Shown here piece after piece: positions 31,396 to 43,752 of a stretch of 64,000 nt of DNA; the stretch's first letter is position 1; each line of letters starts with the position of its first letter. The stretch is from Primula veris (taxonomy: Eukaryota; Streptophyta; Magnoliopsida; Ericales; Primulaceae). The position numbers and the translations under genes were made by a program. The DNA is taken from assembly GCA_963682055.1 (NCBI GenBank), contig OY821746.1:26230481-26294480 (forward strand), read 5' to 3'. Under the pieces are notes generated by a model that did no database searches, had not been told where the DNA came from, and saw only the letters and a list, made by a program, of their open reading frames with translations.

Positions 31396-32275
31396 AGCAT
31401 CTCCTAAAAAAAATACTAAAACCAGTCACAGATCTTCTAGAGTCAATACATGCTGCCCAGTCTGAGTCACTATAGGCTTTTAAAGATAAAGAAGATGAAG
31501 AAGAGAAGAAAATACCTTGTGCTGGTGATTTCTTAATATACCTTAGCACCTTCAAAGCTGCTGCATAGTGCTTCTTGCTGGGCCTAGCTAAAAACTGACT
31601 TAAAACATGGATAGAATAAGCAATATCTGGTCTTGTAATGGTTAGATATAAGAGTTTACCAATTATCCTTCTATACAAAGTAATATCTTCAAAACAATCA
31701 TCATCAAAACTAGTAAATTTTTGTTTTGTATCCATTGGAAAACTAGAAGGTTTGGATGCTAAAAGACCAGTATCAGCCAAAACTTCTAATGCATACTTTC
31801 TTTGACATATATGAATTCCTGTCTTATTTCTATCTACCTCAAGACCTAAAAAAAACTTCAAAGATCCTAAATCTTTTAACTGAAACTGTTTATTAAGAAA
31901 AAATTTAACTTCATTTATCAAATTTGAACATTTACTCCCTAATATAATGTCATCTACATAAACCAAAAGAGCCAAGAAAAAACCATTCTTAGTGATTGTA
32001 AATAAAGAATAATCAGCAATAGACTGCTTAAAACCAAACAGTATTAAAGCACTACTTAACTTTGAAAACCACTGCCTTGAAGCCTGTTTCAAACCATACA
32101 AAGATTTTTGTAATTTACAAACCAAAGTACTATCTTTTTGTAAAAAACCTGGTGGTGATGTCATGTAAACCTCCTCATCTAATTCACCATGTAAAAAAGC
32201 ATTATTAACATCTATTTGAGCTAGAAACCAATTTTGTGAAGCTGCAAGAGCTAAAAAACATCTTACTGTGGTCAT
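31376..32275 (-). pseudogene. Copia reverse transcriptase segment of pol
   Basis: About 299 codons: QIDVNNAFLHGELDEEVYM, GLKQASRQWF, the active site LLVYVDDIILGS, KDLGSLKFFLGLEV, GKLLYLTITRPDIAY and SDSDWAACIDSRRSVTG. Upstream in the same frame, a TGA (about 32401) replaces the conserved Trp in GCKWVYKIK. The catalytic residues remain, but the polyprotein cannot be read through. Confidence 0.9.
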
Positions 32276-32432
32276 CTTTGCTACAGGTGAAAAAGTAGCC
32301 TCATAATCTATTCCCTCTAATTGTGTATAACCTTTTGCAACTAGTCTAGCTTTATACCTTTCTATAGATCCATCAGCCTTATGTTTAATCTTATAAACTC
32401 ATTTACATCCTATTGGTTGTTTACCAGGTGGT

Positions 32433-32454
32433 AATTTAGTCCTAAGAGAACTGT
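32433..32454. other. LTR-identical 22-bp string at an internal deletion junction
   Basis: All 22 bases also occur in the 5' LTR at about 35610-35631. They lie exactly where the gag-integrase frame stops and the RT part resumes (LPPGKQPIG), so they look like filler at a deletion. Confidence 0.7.
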
Positions 32455-35033
32455 AAAGTCTCACTTGGAATTAAAGGTTCATTAGAAACCAAAGGTTCTG
32501 TGGAAATAACCAAATTAGGTTGCTGTTTAAAAGGAAAATAATCTTCATAAAAAACATCTCTTGTAAGAAAAACCTCATTTGTAATGAAATCTAATAATTT
32601 GTACCCCTTAGTACTAGCACCATAACCAAGTAAAATACACTTTTTACCCCTTGCATCAAACTTAGTTCTATTTCTACTTAAAGTACTAGAATAACACAAA
32701 CAACCAATGACTCTTAAATGATGATAATTAGGTTTAGAACCATACAACATTTGATAAGGACTTTTATTAGACAGAAGAGGTGTAGGTGTTCTATTGATTA
32801 AATATGCAGCAGTTAAAATACACTCCCCCCAAAACTTTAAAGGTAAATTAGACTGAAATCTTATAGCCCTAGCCACATTCAGCAAGTGCTGATGTTTCCT
32901 TTCTGTAATACCATTTTGTTGTGGAGTCTCAACACAACTGGTTTGATGTATAATACCAGTTTTAGAATAAAAATCTAACAAGTTAAACTCAGTTCCATTG
33001 TCACTTCTCATAATTTTAATCTTGGAATTAAACTGTGTTGCTACCATTTTATGAAATTGTGGAAAAATAATAGATGTGTCAGACTTATTCTTGAGTAAGA
33101 AAATCCAAGTACATCTTGTAAAGTCATCAACTATGGTTAGAAAATAACTAAAATTATTATAAGTAGAAACAGAATAAGGACCCCAAAGATCACAGTGAAC
33201 AAGATCAAAAGCTTTATTAGAATGAGAAGTTTTTACAGGGAAACTAAGCCTATGGTGCTTAGCTAAATGACAAACATCACAGGGAACTGATTTCAAAGTA
33301 CTGAACTTTACATTTACATCATTTGAAAGGATATTTAGAACAGTAATTGATGGATGTCCTAACCTAGAGTGCCAAATATGTGGCTTATTCTCAGAAATAG
33401 AACTATTACAAAAAGATGATTTTTGAAGAAAATCCTTTCTCTGAAAAACATACAAACCATTCTTTGCATGTGCACTACCAATCATCCTCAAAGATACCTG
33501 GTCCTGAATATAACAACCTTTTAAATCAAAAACTACTATCAAACCAGAGTCATTAGCCAATTTACTAACAGCAATTAAATTAAACCCAAAAGAAGGTACA
33601 CATAAGACATTGTACAATACTATATTATTTTTAAAAACAATAGTCCCTACATGAGTAACAACAGCCTTCTGACCATTAGGTAAATTAACATGTGAATCAA
33701 CCTTCTTAAAACTACTAAAATGATGCAAAGAATTAACCATATGTTCATTAGCCCCACTATCAATTATCCATAAATCAGTATCTAGCATGCTTACATTATG
33801 ACATACATTAGAATAAAAAGAAGAACAAGAAGTTTGTTTACCTGACATGCCAGAAAAAACCATGTTAGAGAGAGGTGTAGCACCAGCTTGTTGATTATCA
33901 GGCTGCTGCTGTAGACCAACCTCTCTTGAATTCTCCTTTTGGTGCTGCTGTCCTGTATCATTACCAAACACATCTCCATCTTGATAAGTAACTAAATGTG
34001 CCATATTATTTCCAGAAAAAGAAGGATTAAAGCCTCTAGGTCTTGGAGTCCACCCAGGTGGATACCCATGCAACTTATAACACCTATCTTTGGTGTGTCT
34101 ATTTGACCCACAATGAGAACACTTCATAGCCATCCCTCTTCCCATATTATATAAAGGTCTATAAGGTCTAGAATTATTGTTAGTACCAGTTGGCCTAAAA
34201 GACTGATTAGATTGAGACCTAAACCCTTGACTAGCACCCTGATTATTCTGAGATTTATTATACTGAGTAGCAAGTGCCATATTATTCTCAGAAATCCCAC
34301 CATGAACCCCTACATTCTGTTGTTTCTCTTCTTGAATAACCATTTGATACATATCATTCAAAGGAGGAAGAGGCCTAGTTAAAAGAATTTGACTCCTAAC
34401 ATGAGCAAATCTTTCATTCAAACCCATCAAGAAAATCATTTTAAAAACCCTCTGTTCCCTAGCCACAATTGCACTCATGAAATTGCAAGAACAGCTTCCT
34501 ATAATACCAGAAGAACACCTAGGAATAGGACTTAAAACACTTAGCTGATTCCATAAAGTCTCAATCTTAGTAAAATAACTAGATACACTAAGTGAATCTT
34601 GAACAGTACTATGAATATCTTGATGTAATTCATAAATCCTAGCCTCATTTCCTTGAGCAAATCTTTCTGTTAATTCTATCCACATCTTAGAAGCAGTATC
34701 CACATATAGAATGGATTGTGATATATCATTACTAACTGAATTGATGATCCAAGACATAACTATCAGGTTGCACTGCAACCAAGCTCCATTCATTGGATCT
34801 GTATCTGGTGGACAAGGTAGGGTACCTGTCACAAACCCTAGTTTGGATTTGGCCCCTATTGAAATTTCCATGGCCCTCCTCCAAGAATGAAAATTAACCC
34901 CAGCTAACACAGGGGTAACTAGGCTAGTGCTAGTATTTTCATTAGAACCTATGTAATATGGGCTCATAGTAGTTATAAAAGGAATAACAGTAGGTTGGGG
35001 TTGAACATCATTATTATTACCAAATTCTGACAT
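32442..35033 (-). pseudogene. Copia gag-protease-integrase
   Basis: 863 codons from an ATG at 35033. Gag with a UBN2-like region, CCHC zinc knuckle at about 305-318 (CSHCGSNRHTKDRC), aspartic protease motif IIDSGANEH at about 423-431, and integrase with HSRLGHPS, CDVCHLAKHH, VHCDLWGP, RSDNGTEF and TPQQNGITERKHQ. It ends early at LQFS-stop. The stretch that normally links integrase to RT is missing, and the junction contains 22 bases identical to the element's own LTR. The frame up to that point is open. Confidence 0.9.
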
Positions 35034-35326
35034 CTCTTGTTTTCAGGAGAAAAACACAATAGAGAATAATATCCAAAATAAGAAAACCCCAAAAAAAAAA
35101 ACCCTAATTCTTCAATCAATCAAGAAATTGATAACCAATTAAAGAATTGATAACCAATTAAAGAATTGATAATCAAAAGAGATAGTAATACAGATATTAC
35201 CAATTGTAGTGATGAAATTTATCAAGAACCCCAAATTTAAGAACCCTTCAATTAAACCAATGAAGAAACCCAGTAAACTCTGTAAAATCGCAGCGGAGAA
35301 GAAGCTTTATAAAAGCTCTGATACCA

Positions 35327-35654
35327 TGTCGAAATAAATAATCCACGTTCTGGTGGACTAGATAGGTTGATCGTATTGCGATCAAACCTTACTGTGTTTC
35401 TATATATATATATATTGAGAGAATAGCTAGAGAGAGAGAGAGAGAGAAAAAAAAGCTCTTTTTATTAAACCAACTTAAAAGCAATTGTTTACAGCTGAGA
35501 TATATATATACATTTGACAAACTTCAAATCAGTCCTAAGAGTTCCAGAACTGTCTCTAACAGTTCTTTACAATCAAGTACATCATTTTACTGAACCTTCA
35601 ATTTAGTCCTAAGAGAACTGTTTCTAACAGTTCTTTACAATATACTATAATCAA
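35327..35654 (-). repeat. 5' LTR of the second copia
   Basis: It runs from tgtcgaaataaataatcc to actataatca on the plus strand. On the element strand it ends in CA just before the primer binding site TGGTATCAGAGC. It includes a TA microsatellite and a GA run. Confidence 0.85.
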
Positions 35655-36019
35655 TATAGCCCATTGTTAAAATTACATCCGTTCTGTGTATTAACATGTT
35701 ACAGTAAATTATTGTTTGTTTCATCCAGTTTAGCGCAACCTGTTTGATTACGCTTGATCGACATTTGAATCTACTCCACTACTAAGCGCAAGTGTTCAAA
35801 TAGTAAATTTCTTAGATCGATACAAATTTTGTTTTTCCATTGATTTGAAAATGTTGCTTCCTCTTTTCATCTAATAGATCGATACATATTTTTGTGTGAA
35901 ACCTGCGTTATAACAACCTCTCCCTTGTCCTACCTATTCAGAGACATTCTGGCTGGAATGTGAAGTTTGATGAATATAACTTCATGGGATTCATATGATT
36001 TTTAATAGAATGTCCAATC

Positions 36020-36290
36020 ATCTCATAAAATGATTAGCGAACCGACCTAATTTATTACCATTTTCAGTCGTCTTCATGTTAAAGTCAGGCTAGTCAGCTC
36101 TAGTAGACCTCTAGCTTCTCCGGTATGATCCTGAATTGTGATAAAAGCAAGGTTATTACCTTGTGAACTGGGTCAAATTAGGTTCTCTCTAATAAAGTAT
36201 TTCGGTGTCCCTCGTATTTCCACAAATCTAAAATCCGACGATTGTGCATTTCTTATCCATCGAACTAAAATCCAGCAATTGTGTAATAAA
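36020..36290 (+). pseudogene. Short LINE reverse transcriptase fragment
   Basis: Broken plus-strand frames contain ILNCDKSKVI and FSLIKYFGVPRISTNLKSDD. They align with LINE RT ends such as SLPIKYLVVPLISSRLKSRD at about 25415. No poly-A or ends were found. Confidence 0.6.
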
Positions 36291-37339
36291 GGGGGATCCA
36301 TCAAAGTTGAAATAAATCAATTTGAACAAAAAATAATAATCATAATAATTCCTTAATTTTTGCTCGCAGAAATTAAGATTGTGGAATGGGGGGAGAAATA
36401 AGATAAGTCAATATCACTATTAAGTAATCTTTATCCTCAATTGTTGGATACATACAGACGAATTGTCCAAATTTAAAAATATTATTCCCATTGGTTACTT
36501 TCACCTAAAATAGTATTCGGTGCTCCAACAACCACATCAGCGAAGCAGAGAGATGTAACTCATGACATAGTTGATCAATAAGTAATATTGTATACAACTT
36601 GTAGTAATTTAAAATAAAAAATCGTTGATGGGCAAATAAAGCAAGAGAAGTGATGATCACGGCTGCTTTTCCCGTGTCTAAATAATTGATCATTATTATA
36701 TTTTGGAATATCAGTAGATATTAATCACTTTCTTATTTTAGAAAATACATATTATTAAAATTATTATTTAACTCTTTACAATTCAAACACAATTTTCTTT
36801 TGATACGTCAGTTCTTGTGTTTTTGTGGGTATTCTCGCACTCTTTTAAATTTTACCATTCCCTCCACGCCACAAAAATGTGTCATTTCATTTTTAATTGT
36901 CCCAAATTATAATCTCATTTCCAATGTACTATCCTTAGTTATGCTTTAAAAATTACATATATACACACATTAAAAAAATTACATATATACACACGTTAAA
37001 TAAGCATTGATAACAATAAATATTAACCCTCACATTATTGATCATTCAAAAACTACTAAAGTAACATGTTAAATATTCTAACTATGCCTTCTTAATAATT
37101 GATGAAAACACAAATAATAACATATTTTTGAGAGGGGAGAAATATTAATTAGGGAATAATAACAAGAGTATAAAGTTAATCATTGTTTCTAACTGTTGGA
37201 TATAAATAGACCAACGGTCGAGATTTAATCATTACAGCCAAATGTTGACCTAACCCCACATCACGAGAGTAACACTATCGTAAACCCGGTGCACTATAAT
37301 TTAGTGTACCGAGTTCACATTATTGTTTATCCACCTATA
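36291..37339. other. AT-rich intergenic, no gene seen
   Basis: Contains a short local repeat (acatatatacacac, about 36953-36994). No supported coding sequence. Confidence 0.5.
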
Positions 37340-38045
37340 AAAATATCGACATAGCCCCTGAAACTATGAGTCATTTTCAAATAACCCCCAGAAACTATCA
37401 ATTATTTCAATTAACCCCTATAAACCATCAAACTTTTACAATTAACCCCTATAAACCATCAAACTTTTACAATTAACCCCTCGGTTCATATTTATAATGA
37501 CACAACTTTTTATTCATTTGTACATTTTACAAAACTATTTATTTCTTATATGTAGTTGTCAATGCACGTAGTTAAGAGATCAATTACATTAAAATACCAT
37601 CAAAATAGGCTTTATATAAGAAAATATTACTCGCTCCGTCCCAAAGTATTGGAGACTCAACTTTTAAAGATTTTTTCTTCTTTTCCGTTAAATACCAATT
37701 TCAACATTTAAATTTGTGGATGTGTGATATTGTAACATTCTCCTAGGCACATATATGTATATTAAGTAGGCGTATAAAATGTAAACATAGCACTTTTTTC
37801 TTTATAATTTGGGAAAGTTCCATTTAATTCGGGACGGAGAGAGTATTTAAGTAAGAAAAAACTATTTTTTTATGTCATTCCATAAAAAGTTATAATAAAT
37901 GAAAAATCAACCAAAACGGATCATGAAGCATAACGTTATAATCATTTAAAAAAATAGCATTGAAGGTTAATTGGAATAGAGGTTATAGTTTCTGTGAGTT
38001 ATTTGAAAATAACCGATAGTTCCGTGGGGTTATTTGCATTTAACA
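37340..38045. mobile_element. Non-autonomous TIR element with a Stowaway nested inside
   Basis: The left end (tagcccctgaaactatgag, then cattttcaaataaccccc) and the right end (complement: ataaccccacggaactatcg, then attttcaaataactcaca) are inverted repeats of about 75 bp with mismatches. A 31-bp unit (cctataaaccatcaaac) is tandemly doubled at about 37413-37475. No coding capacity. Target duplication not resolved. Confidence 0.6.
37628..37845. mobile_element. Stowaway-type MITE
   Basis: It starts TACTCGCTCCGTCCCAAAG and ends ATTCGGGACGGAGAGAGTA, with TA at both ends, 218 bp long. This is the classic Stowaway CTCCGTCCC end. It is inserted inside the TIR element 37340-38045. Confidence 0.85.
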
Positions 38046-38261
38046 CGAAAAACATCGAAAACATCCTTGTAGAAAAAATATGATCATATATTCATATAAA
38101 AACACCGCAAAAAAAACACACACACACACACACTAAACCACTTTCTTTAGAGAACTGAAGGTATAAGTTATAACCTTTTTATTATTAAATTTATTTATCA
38201 ATCAATCTTACAATCTATCTACTTGGTTTGTTAAAATTAACACAAAATCATATTTTCCAGA
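38046..38261 (+). promoter_or_regulatory. 5' flank of the host PMD gene
   Basis: AT-rich, with a short CA microsatellite at 38117-38134. The bases tattttccag just before the start codon could be a splice acceptor, which would put a 5' untranslated exon further upstream. Confidence 0.35.
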
Positions 38262-41200
38262 ATGAAGAAAATTGAAGAATCATCATCAACAACAATGATG
38301 TTGATAGAAGAAAAAGAGGAACTAATAATAATCAGTAATTTATCCGAAAACCCTACAAAAAAACCCGTTCGCTTCCTCACCCCTTCTCTCTCCTCCTCCG
38401 ACTCCGATACCGCGTTTGACCTCCCCCTCTCTGCTTTCCGCTCCTCCTCCGAAAACCCGAACCCGACAAACATATCAACTTGGGTGAACAATCCTCTCAA
38501 GAACTGGCCCGAGTGGGTTAGCCGCATGCAAGCTTTGCACGAACCGACTTGGCGAAAGGCTGGAATTCATCATGCTGTTTTGAGTTCCACTTACTCTGTT
38601 AAACCGGATACGGACTTGGTTTTCGGGCTTGCTTCGAGATGGTGTACAACTACGAACACGTTTGTTTTCCCTTACGCTGAGGCTACTCTTACCCTCGAGG
38701 ATGTCGCTGTCTTGGGTGGATTTTCCGTCTCCGGAGAACCCGTGGTTGAAAAAGTAGTGCACTCTTTCTTTACTATGATCTCTTACCGTTTTTCTAATCA
38801 TATCATTTTCATGTATTCGAGTTTCGATGAGTTATTTGGTTATGTAAGGCCATCTAATCATAAGAGGACCGCATAATTTCTAAATCAAAAATTGCTTAGA
38901 TATTTAAACACTAGTAATCGTAGCCTAGCGTTGCGTGTGCGACACGTATTGTCATTTATTTTATTCCGAACGAATAATGTTAAGATTTTCAAAAGGATCC
39001 ACAATAGCGGTATGCAATTTTTAGCCCATGATTTTGTATACAGATGGTATGTAATAAGGTGTATGTGATTATGTAGCCACGATTTTGTATTTAAGAGGGG
39101 TATGTATACGATTTTGTTTGGGATAGTAATAGATCAATTTTTTTACTAATCTATTATTTACATTGAGTTAGATATATGTGTAATTAGGCAAATAGGCGAA
39201 GGGTATTTTCGGAAAAAAGTGGGCCAAAATTTGGCAGACTCAAAACTCTTGGTTTTGTTTATTATTATAGTAAGTATGATATCAAATTTTCATGGACATA
39301 TATATAAACTGGTTTTAATTTTTGTTTTTGTGCTCTTCAGGGTTGTGATGCTGTGGGCAGTGGAGCCTGCTCAGAGCCACCACTGGATTGCGATGTTGAG
39401 ATTGTCAGGGAGTTGGAAAAGGCGAGGGAAGATCTGAATAAGAGTAGTCTTAAGAAGGTGACGGTGAATTCTTGGATGAGGGTTTTTATGGGTAGCGGGA
39501 GCATAGCAGAGCACGTGGCGTTTCTGGTGTTGTGGTTGTCAAGACATGTCTTCAGATTTGCTCATGACGTCGTTGGTAAGCACCTGCATGCGCTTGCTTG
39601 TCGGCTCGCTAGGGGGACAAGGGTCGCCTTAGCTCCTTCCGTCCTCGCGTCTCTCTATCGAGACCTCACCCTTTTGAAACAAGCTTTGTTTCTTAAGAAA
39701 AACAAGGATGTGGCGGTGAAAGTGTGGTCTCCTATGCACCTGGTCCAGATTTGGGGTTGGGAGAGGTTTCCAACTCTCAGACCTCAACCGAATTCGAGGA
39801 TCGAAGACGAACCGAGAATGGCTAAGTGGAATGGAGTGATGGCTCGCAGGAAAAATCTTCAAAAGGTCGATTACTATATCTATATATAGTTAATTTTGCC
39901 ATCCTTACTTGATAGCTATACATAACCAAGGTAGTAACAATCATTTCCTAATCGAACCTTCATTGAATATTAACCAAGGTTATAGAATTGAATTATTTTT
40001 TTAACAAATATTTTCCTAGTTTCCCCTTTTCATTGAATATTTAAATGTTGTTTTGTTGGTAAATATGACATTAACTAAGGGAATATAGATAAATTATTTA
40101 TTGTAGTTCAATTTCCAATTGTTAGTTCAACTTCCAATTGTAGTTCAATTTCCAACAGGCCTATTAATTGGAATACCAAAATAGAACTCTTGCCTATCAA
40201 ATAAGGTCATCAGGAGTATTTTTCATGTTTCTTTTTATTTTCAGGGCTTTGACCGCTTTCTTTCCGTATATAGACAAAATATTTGATTGTCGGGAATCAT
40301 TCAGTTGCTTTATCTTCATGCTGTTAATTTGGTTGAGAATAGAGTTTAGATGTTTGTGATTCAAAGTGACTTAATTCGAGATTTTTTTACCAAATTAATG
40401 CTATCGACCAAACTCTTTCCCTATCCATTTCTATCCCTACACTATTTATGTATTTAAGTTACTTTGGAACATCAGATATATGTATTTTTTTAATTTTTTT
40501 AAAGAGGATTAAGGCTATCACACCTAACCATTTATAAGACTCAAACCATGCACCTCATAAGTGAAAGTGCGGGTTCAGACGCACCAGGCTAGGCCTAATG
40601 GGGTTGGACATATCACATCACACATATTGGACATATTTCAATATCTACGTCCTCTTATATTCTTCTTTTTTGTACTAATGTAAAATTATCCATCTAAATG
40701 TTAATTAGTTGTATTTATACTTTTTTGTTTTTTTTGTTTCACCTTATCAAGAAATAGCAAGATAGAATTAAACTGAATAGTTTTATTGCTTCAATTGAAT
40801 TAGCAGAACACAATCTCTTTCTTGACATCATCTCTTGGCTTTCAGTCTAGACTTTATATAGTTCCAGAACCTGCAAAAAGTTGTAAACATTATGAATTTT
40901 TAATAGCATCTTGGTAGTCGCGGCATTACTCATAAGCAACCCAACCATAAATAATCACTCCGCAGGTCTATAGTTGTGGTTCTCGTATATCGTGATACAG
41001 TTATTATTTATATTAAAGATGGTGAAACGGCTAGAAACCTGGCGGAGTATTTCTATCTTTCTATTTTGGTATATTTCCTTCTTTTTATATCACTCCTTGA
41101 CTTGGATAGCTTGATATTGAAATTTCGACCCACTAATTTTGCTGATAAAGCTTATGTCTAATATTACAAGGAGCTATATTAAGTCAAAAGACGGGAGTCA

Positions 41201-43752
41201 CAAGACATCAGAATCAGAATAGAAGTTAAAAAATGTTCTTTACACTAGTACTTTAGGAAGAAGTCTAACCTTAGTATCAAAAGTACACTCATCAATGGGA
41301 AACAAAGTCATGAACAAGAAATCATTTTCCTTGTGTTATGTTTTCTAGACAGGAAGTACTATAAAAATGTCGGTAAGTCTATAATTTTTGAATTGCAACT
41401 TTTTAGCTGACATGTTTATTAAAACTCGTTTGCTTTTATTAGTTCCCTAGACCGGAAGCAGTAAAACATTTAGATTTTCTGGTATTGCTTGATTATCAAC
41501 ATCTAGATGGATAGTTTCACAATCAAGCGAAAGAGAGAGGATAAAATAGAATGTAGATATAGCCTATTGGGATAAAGAAATAATTACAAATATCACTTAT
41601 TTATTGCGTAAGCGTCAAATTGTAAATCTCTCTCTTATGTGCATGTGATGTGGCAAAAATAACTTAAATTGGTAAATAGTTTTGAAATAGTAATAGATAT
41701 GGAAATGGTTTCGTATAGCAACATTTTCAAAAAAAATCAAGTTCTCAGTTTTAGGCCACCATATTTGATTAATGCGTATGACAGGTTATTAAATTTGTGA
41801 TATAATTGTAATTGACAACTAACTATGACTAGATAAATAAGTGCGTGGTTTGCTTTCTTGGAATTAACTAATCTGTCGTAGTTGGAGGTGTGAGGTTGAA
41901 AAACAATTTAGATTTTATAATTTCCAAGAAACCATAGTTACTTCAATAGTTATAGTTTTGTAGAAATAAAACTCATCCTAATTATTTGTAGAATTTTCGA
42001 GGTGAAGAAGTTTATTATTTTCTGTTTATTTTTTAGGGTTCGGAATTGGCAGAGGTGAGATCAGCCATAGATTCTGGTTCTGAGAGTTTCATTTGGCGGC
42101 CATATGGCGATGATGAGAGAGAGAGATGCTGGCAGCTTCGTAATATTTACCCGGATAAAGAGAAGTGGGTGTCGGTGAGTCCGGGTATGCGTGAGGATTT
42201 TAAGTCATTTGCTAAAATTGTGAGGGTGTCTGAATTAGTTGGTATCAATTGTATACAACCTTATTTTCCTCATCGTGTTTCGAGGCAATTTGGATTTGAC
42301 CAGGAAATTCCTGGCCAAGTGGTTCGTTTTGACAAGAGTCCTGAGATTGCTTGGAAAAATTACAATAGGGCAATTAGAGACGAGAAATTGTATATTCCGG
42401 CTTGGTCTTTTAGATCGGGTGTTACGAGTCGGTATTTGGAGTGGTGGGAACAGTCGAAACTAGTTCAAAAAAAAAAGAAAAATGACGCTGTCAAAGTTGA
42501 AGACCGGAAAAGGAAGTCAATAACCGAGCTTTTGAAAGAATTCCCCATAGCCACCTCAAGTAGAACGAATAAAAAGAGGCCAGCTATTGAGGATTTTGCT
42601 GCTCGTAACATGAAATTAAAAGCAGAGAAAGTTGTTAGTAATGTTGTAAAAGCTACCAAGTCGAAAAAGTCACGGAAGATCAAGAAAAAGGGTAAACAAG
42701 TACTTCAAGAAAATGAATTAGGTAAAATTCCTGATGCTTGCATGGCATCATCAGGTGCTGAATTAGAAAAGGAAACAAGTATAAAAAAACAAAGACTCGA
42801 ACAAACTGATGGGAGCAAAAGTCCTGACGATTTGAGGTTGTCCTCTTGTGCTGAATCACATGAGGAATTGGGGAGTACTAAACAAAATTTTGTAGTAATC
42901 GATGATTACAAGATTTTTGATAATTGTAAGTCTGCTTCTAGTGCTGAATCTCTGGGGGAAATGGAGAATGATAACCAAAGACTTGGAAGAATAGATGAAA
43001 ACAAAATTCCTTGTATGAAAACAAGGCACGATGAAGGTGAAATTAATGTTCCTAGTAATGACGAGTTTTCTCCTCATGTTGAACCTCAAGAACCATTATT
43101 GTCTCAACAGGCTGGTAATGACGATGATGTACGATCAGAGTCACATATGGAACCAACAAAAGTTCAAGAAAGTCCAAACCAAACTCTTGATGATATTGGA
43201 AAAGAAAGTCCAATCCAAACTCTTGATGATAACCATAGACTTGGAAGAATAGATGAAAACAAAATCTCTTGTATGGATACAAGGCACGATGAAGGTGAAA
43301 TTAATGTTCCCAGTAGTGACGAGTTTTCTCCTCATGTTGGACCTCAAGAACCATTATTGTCTCAACTGGCTTGTAATGACGATGATGTACGATTAGAGTC
43401 TCATATGGAACCAACAAAAGTTCAAGAAAGTCCAATCCGAACTCTTGATGACATTGGAAAAGAAATCAATTATGGTAATGATGTAGATATGGAACCTCTT
43501 CTGGAACCAGCCAAAGTTTGCGAAACTACAACAAAGCAAGTTGTGGCCAAAGTGGCAGTTGACGAGGGGAGAGAGAGAATAGTGGGGGGTAGTGTAGATA
43601 GCGTAAACAAGGACAGATCTGAAGCTAATGCTAAATTGTACAGACTGGAAATGTTGAGAAGAATGCCACTTGAGGCCAGAATTAGCAGACTCGAGATACT
43701 TGTGGCTCGGCTGAAAAAGGAACGGATAGAACTCAAGTCTGTCAAGAAGTAA
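38262..43752 (+). CDS. Plant mobile domain (aminotransferase-like) protein, three coding exons
   Basis: Proposed exons: 38262-38753, 39341-39865 and 42037-43752, all phase 0, giving about 910 residues. Exons 1-2 carry the PMD core: LKNWPEWVSRMQALHEPTWR, YAEATLTLEDVAVLGGFSV, EHVAFLVLWLSRHVF, RGTRVALAPSVLASLYRDL and VQIWGWERFPTLRP. Exon 3 adds SFIWRPYGDD and VSRQFGFDQEIPGQV, then a basic region (KKKKNDAVKVEDRKRK, a likely nuclear signal), an acidic tail with an 86-residue tandem repeat, and a Leu-rich helix near the end (RISRLEILVARLKKER). The frame is open throughout. The exon 1 donor is uncertain: GTAAGG at 38846 would also keep phase. The exon 2 donor GTCGAT is weak. It resembles the Arabidopsis At1g50790-type PMD genes, whose function is not established. 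Confidence 0.85.
42970..43485 (+). repeat. 258-bp in-frame tandem duplication in the PMD gene
   Basis: Two copies starting at 42970 and 43228, exactly 86 codons apart. Both contain RLGRIDENKI, RHDEGEINVPS, DEFSPHV, PQEPLLSQ and SHMEPTKVQESP. A smaller repeat (ESPIQTLDD) sits at the joint. The copies are about 90 percent identical by eye. Confidence 0.9.

Larger units (their letters stand above)
30720..35657 (-). mobile_element. Second copia LTR retrotransposon, nearly full-length, defective
   Basis: Minus-strand element. LTRs are about 30720-30991 (3') and 35327-35654 (5'). The primer binding site TGGTATCAGAGC (complement at 35315-35326) directly follows the 5' LTR and fits initiator methionine tRNA. 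A purine-rich tract, cttgaggagggc, precedes the 3' LTR. The gag-pol frame is broken into three parts by an internal deletion with a stop, a TGA for Trp, and a one-base frameshift. A clear target duplication was not found, and the outer end of the left LTR has diverged. Confidence 0.9.

Noticed and set aside
39219..39437. 72-codon plus-strand frame before PMD exon 2
   Set aside because: Begins in intron 1 and reads exon 2 in the wrong frame.
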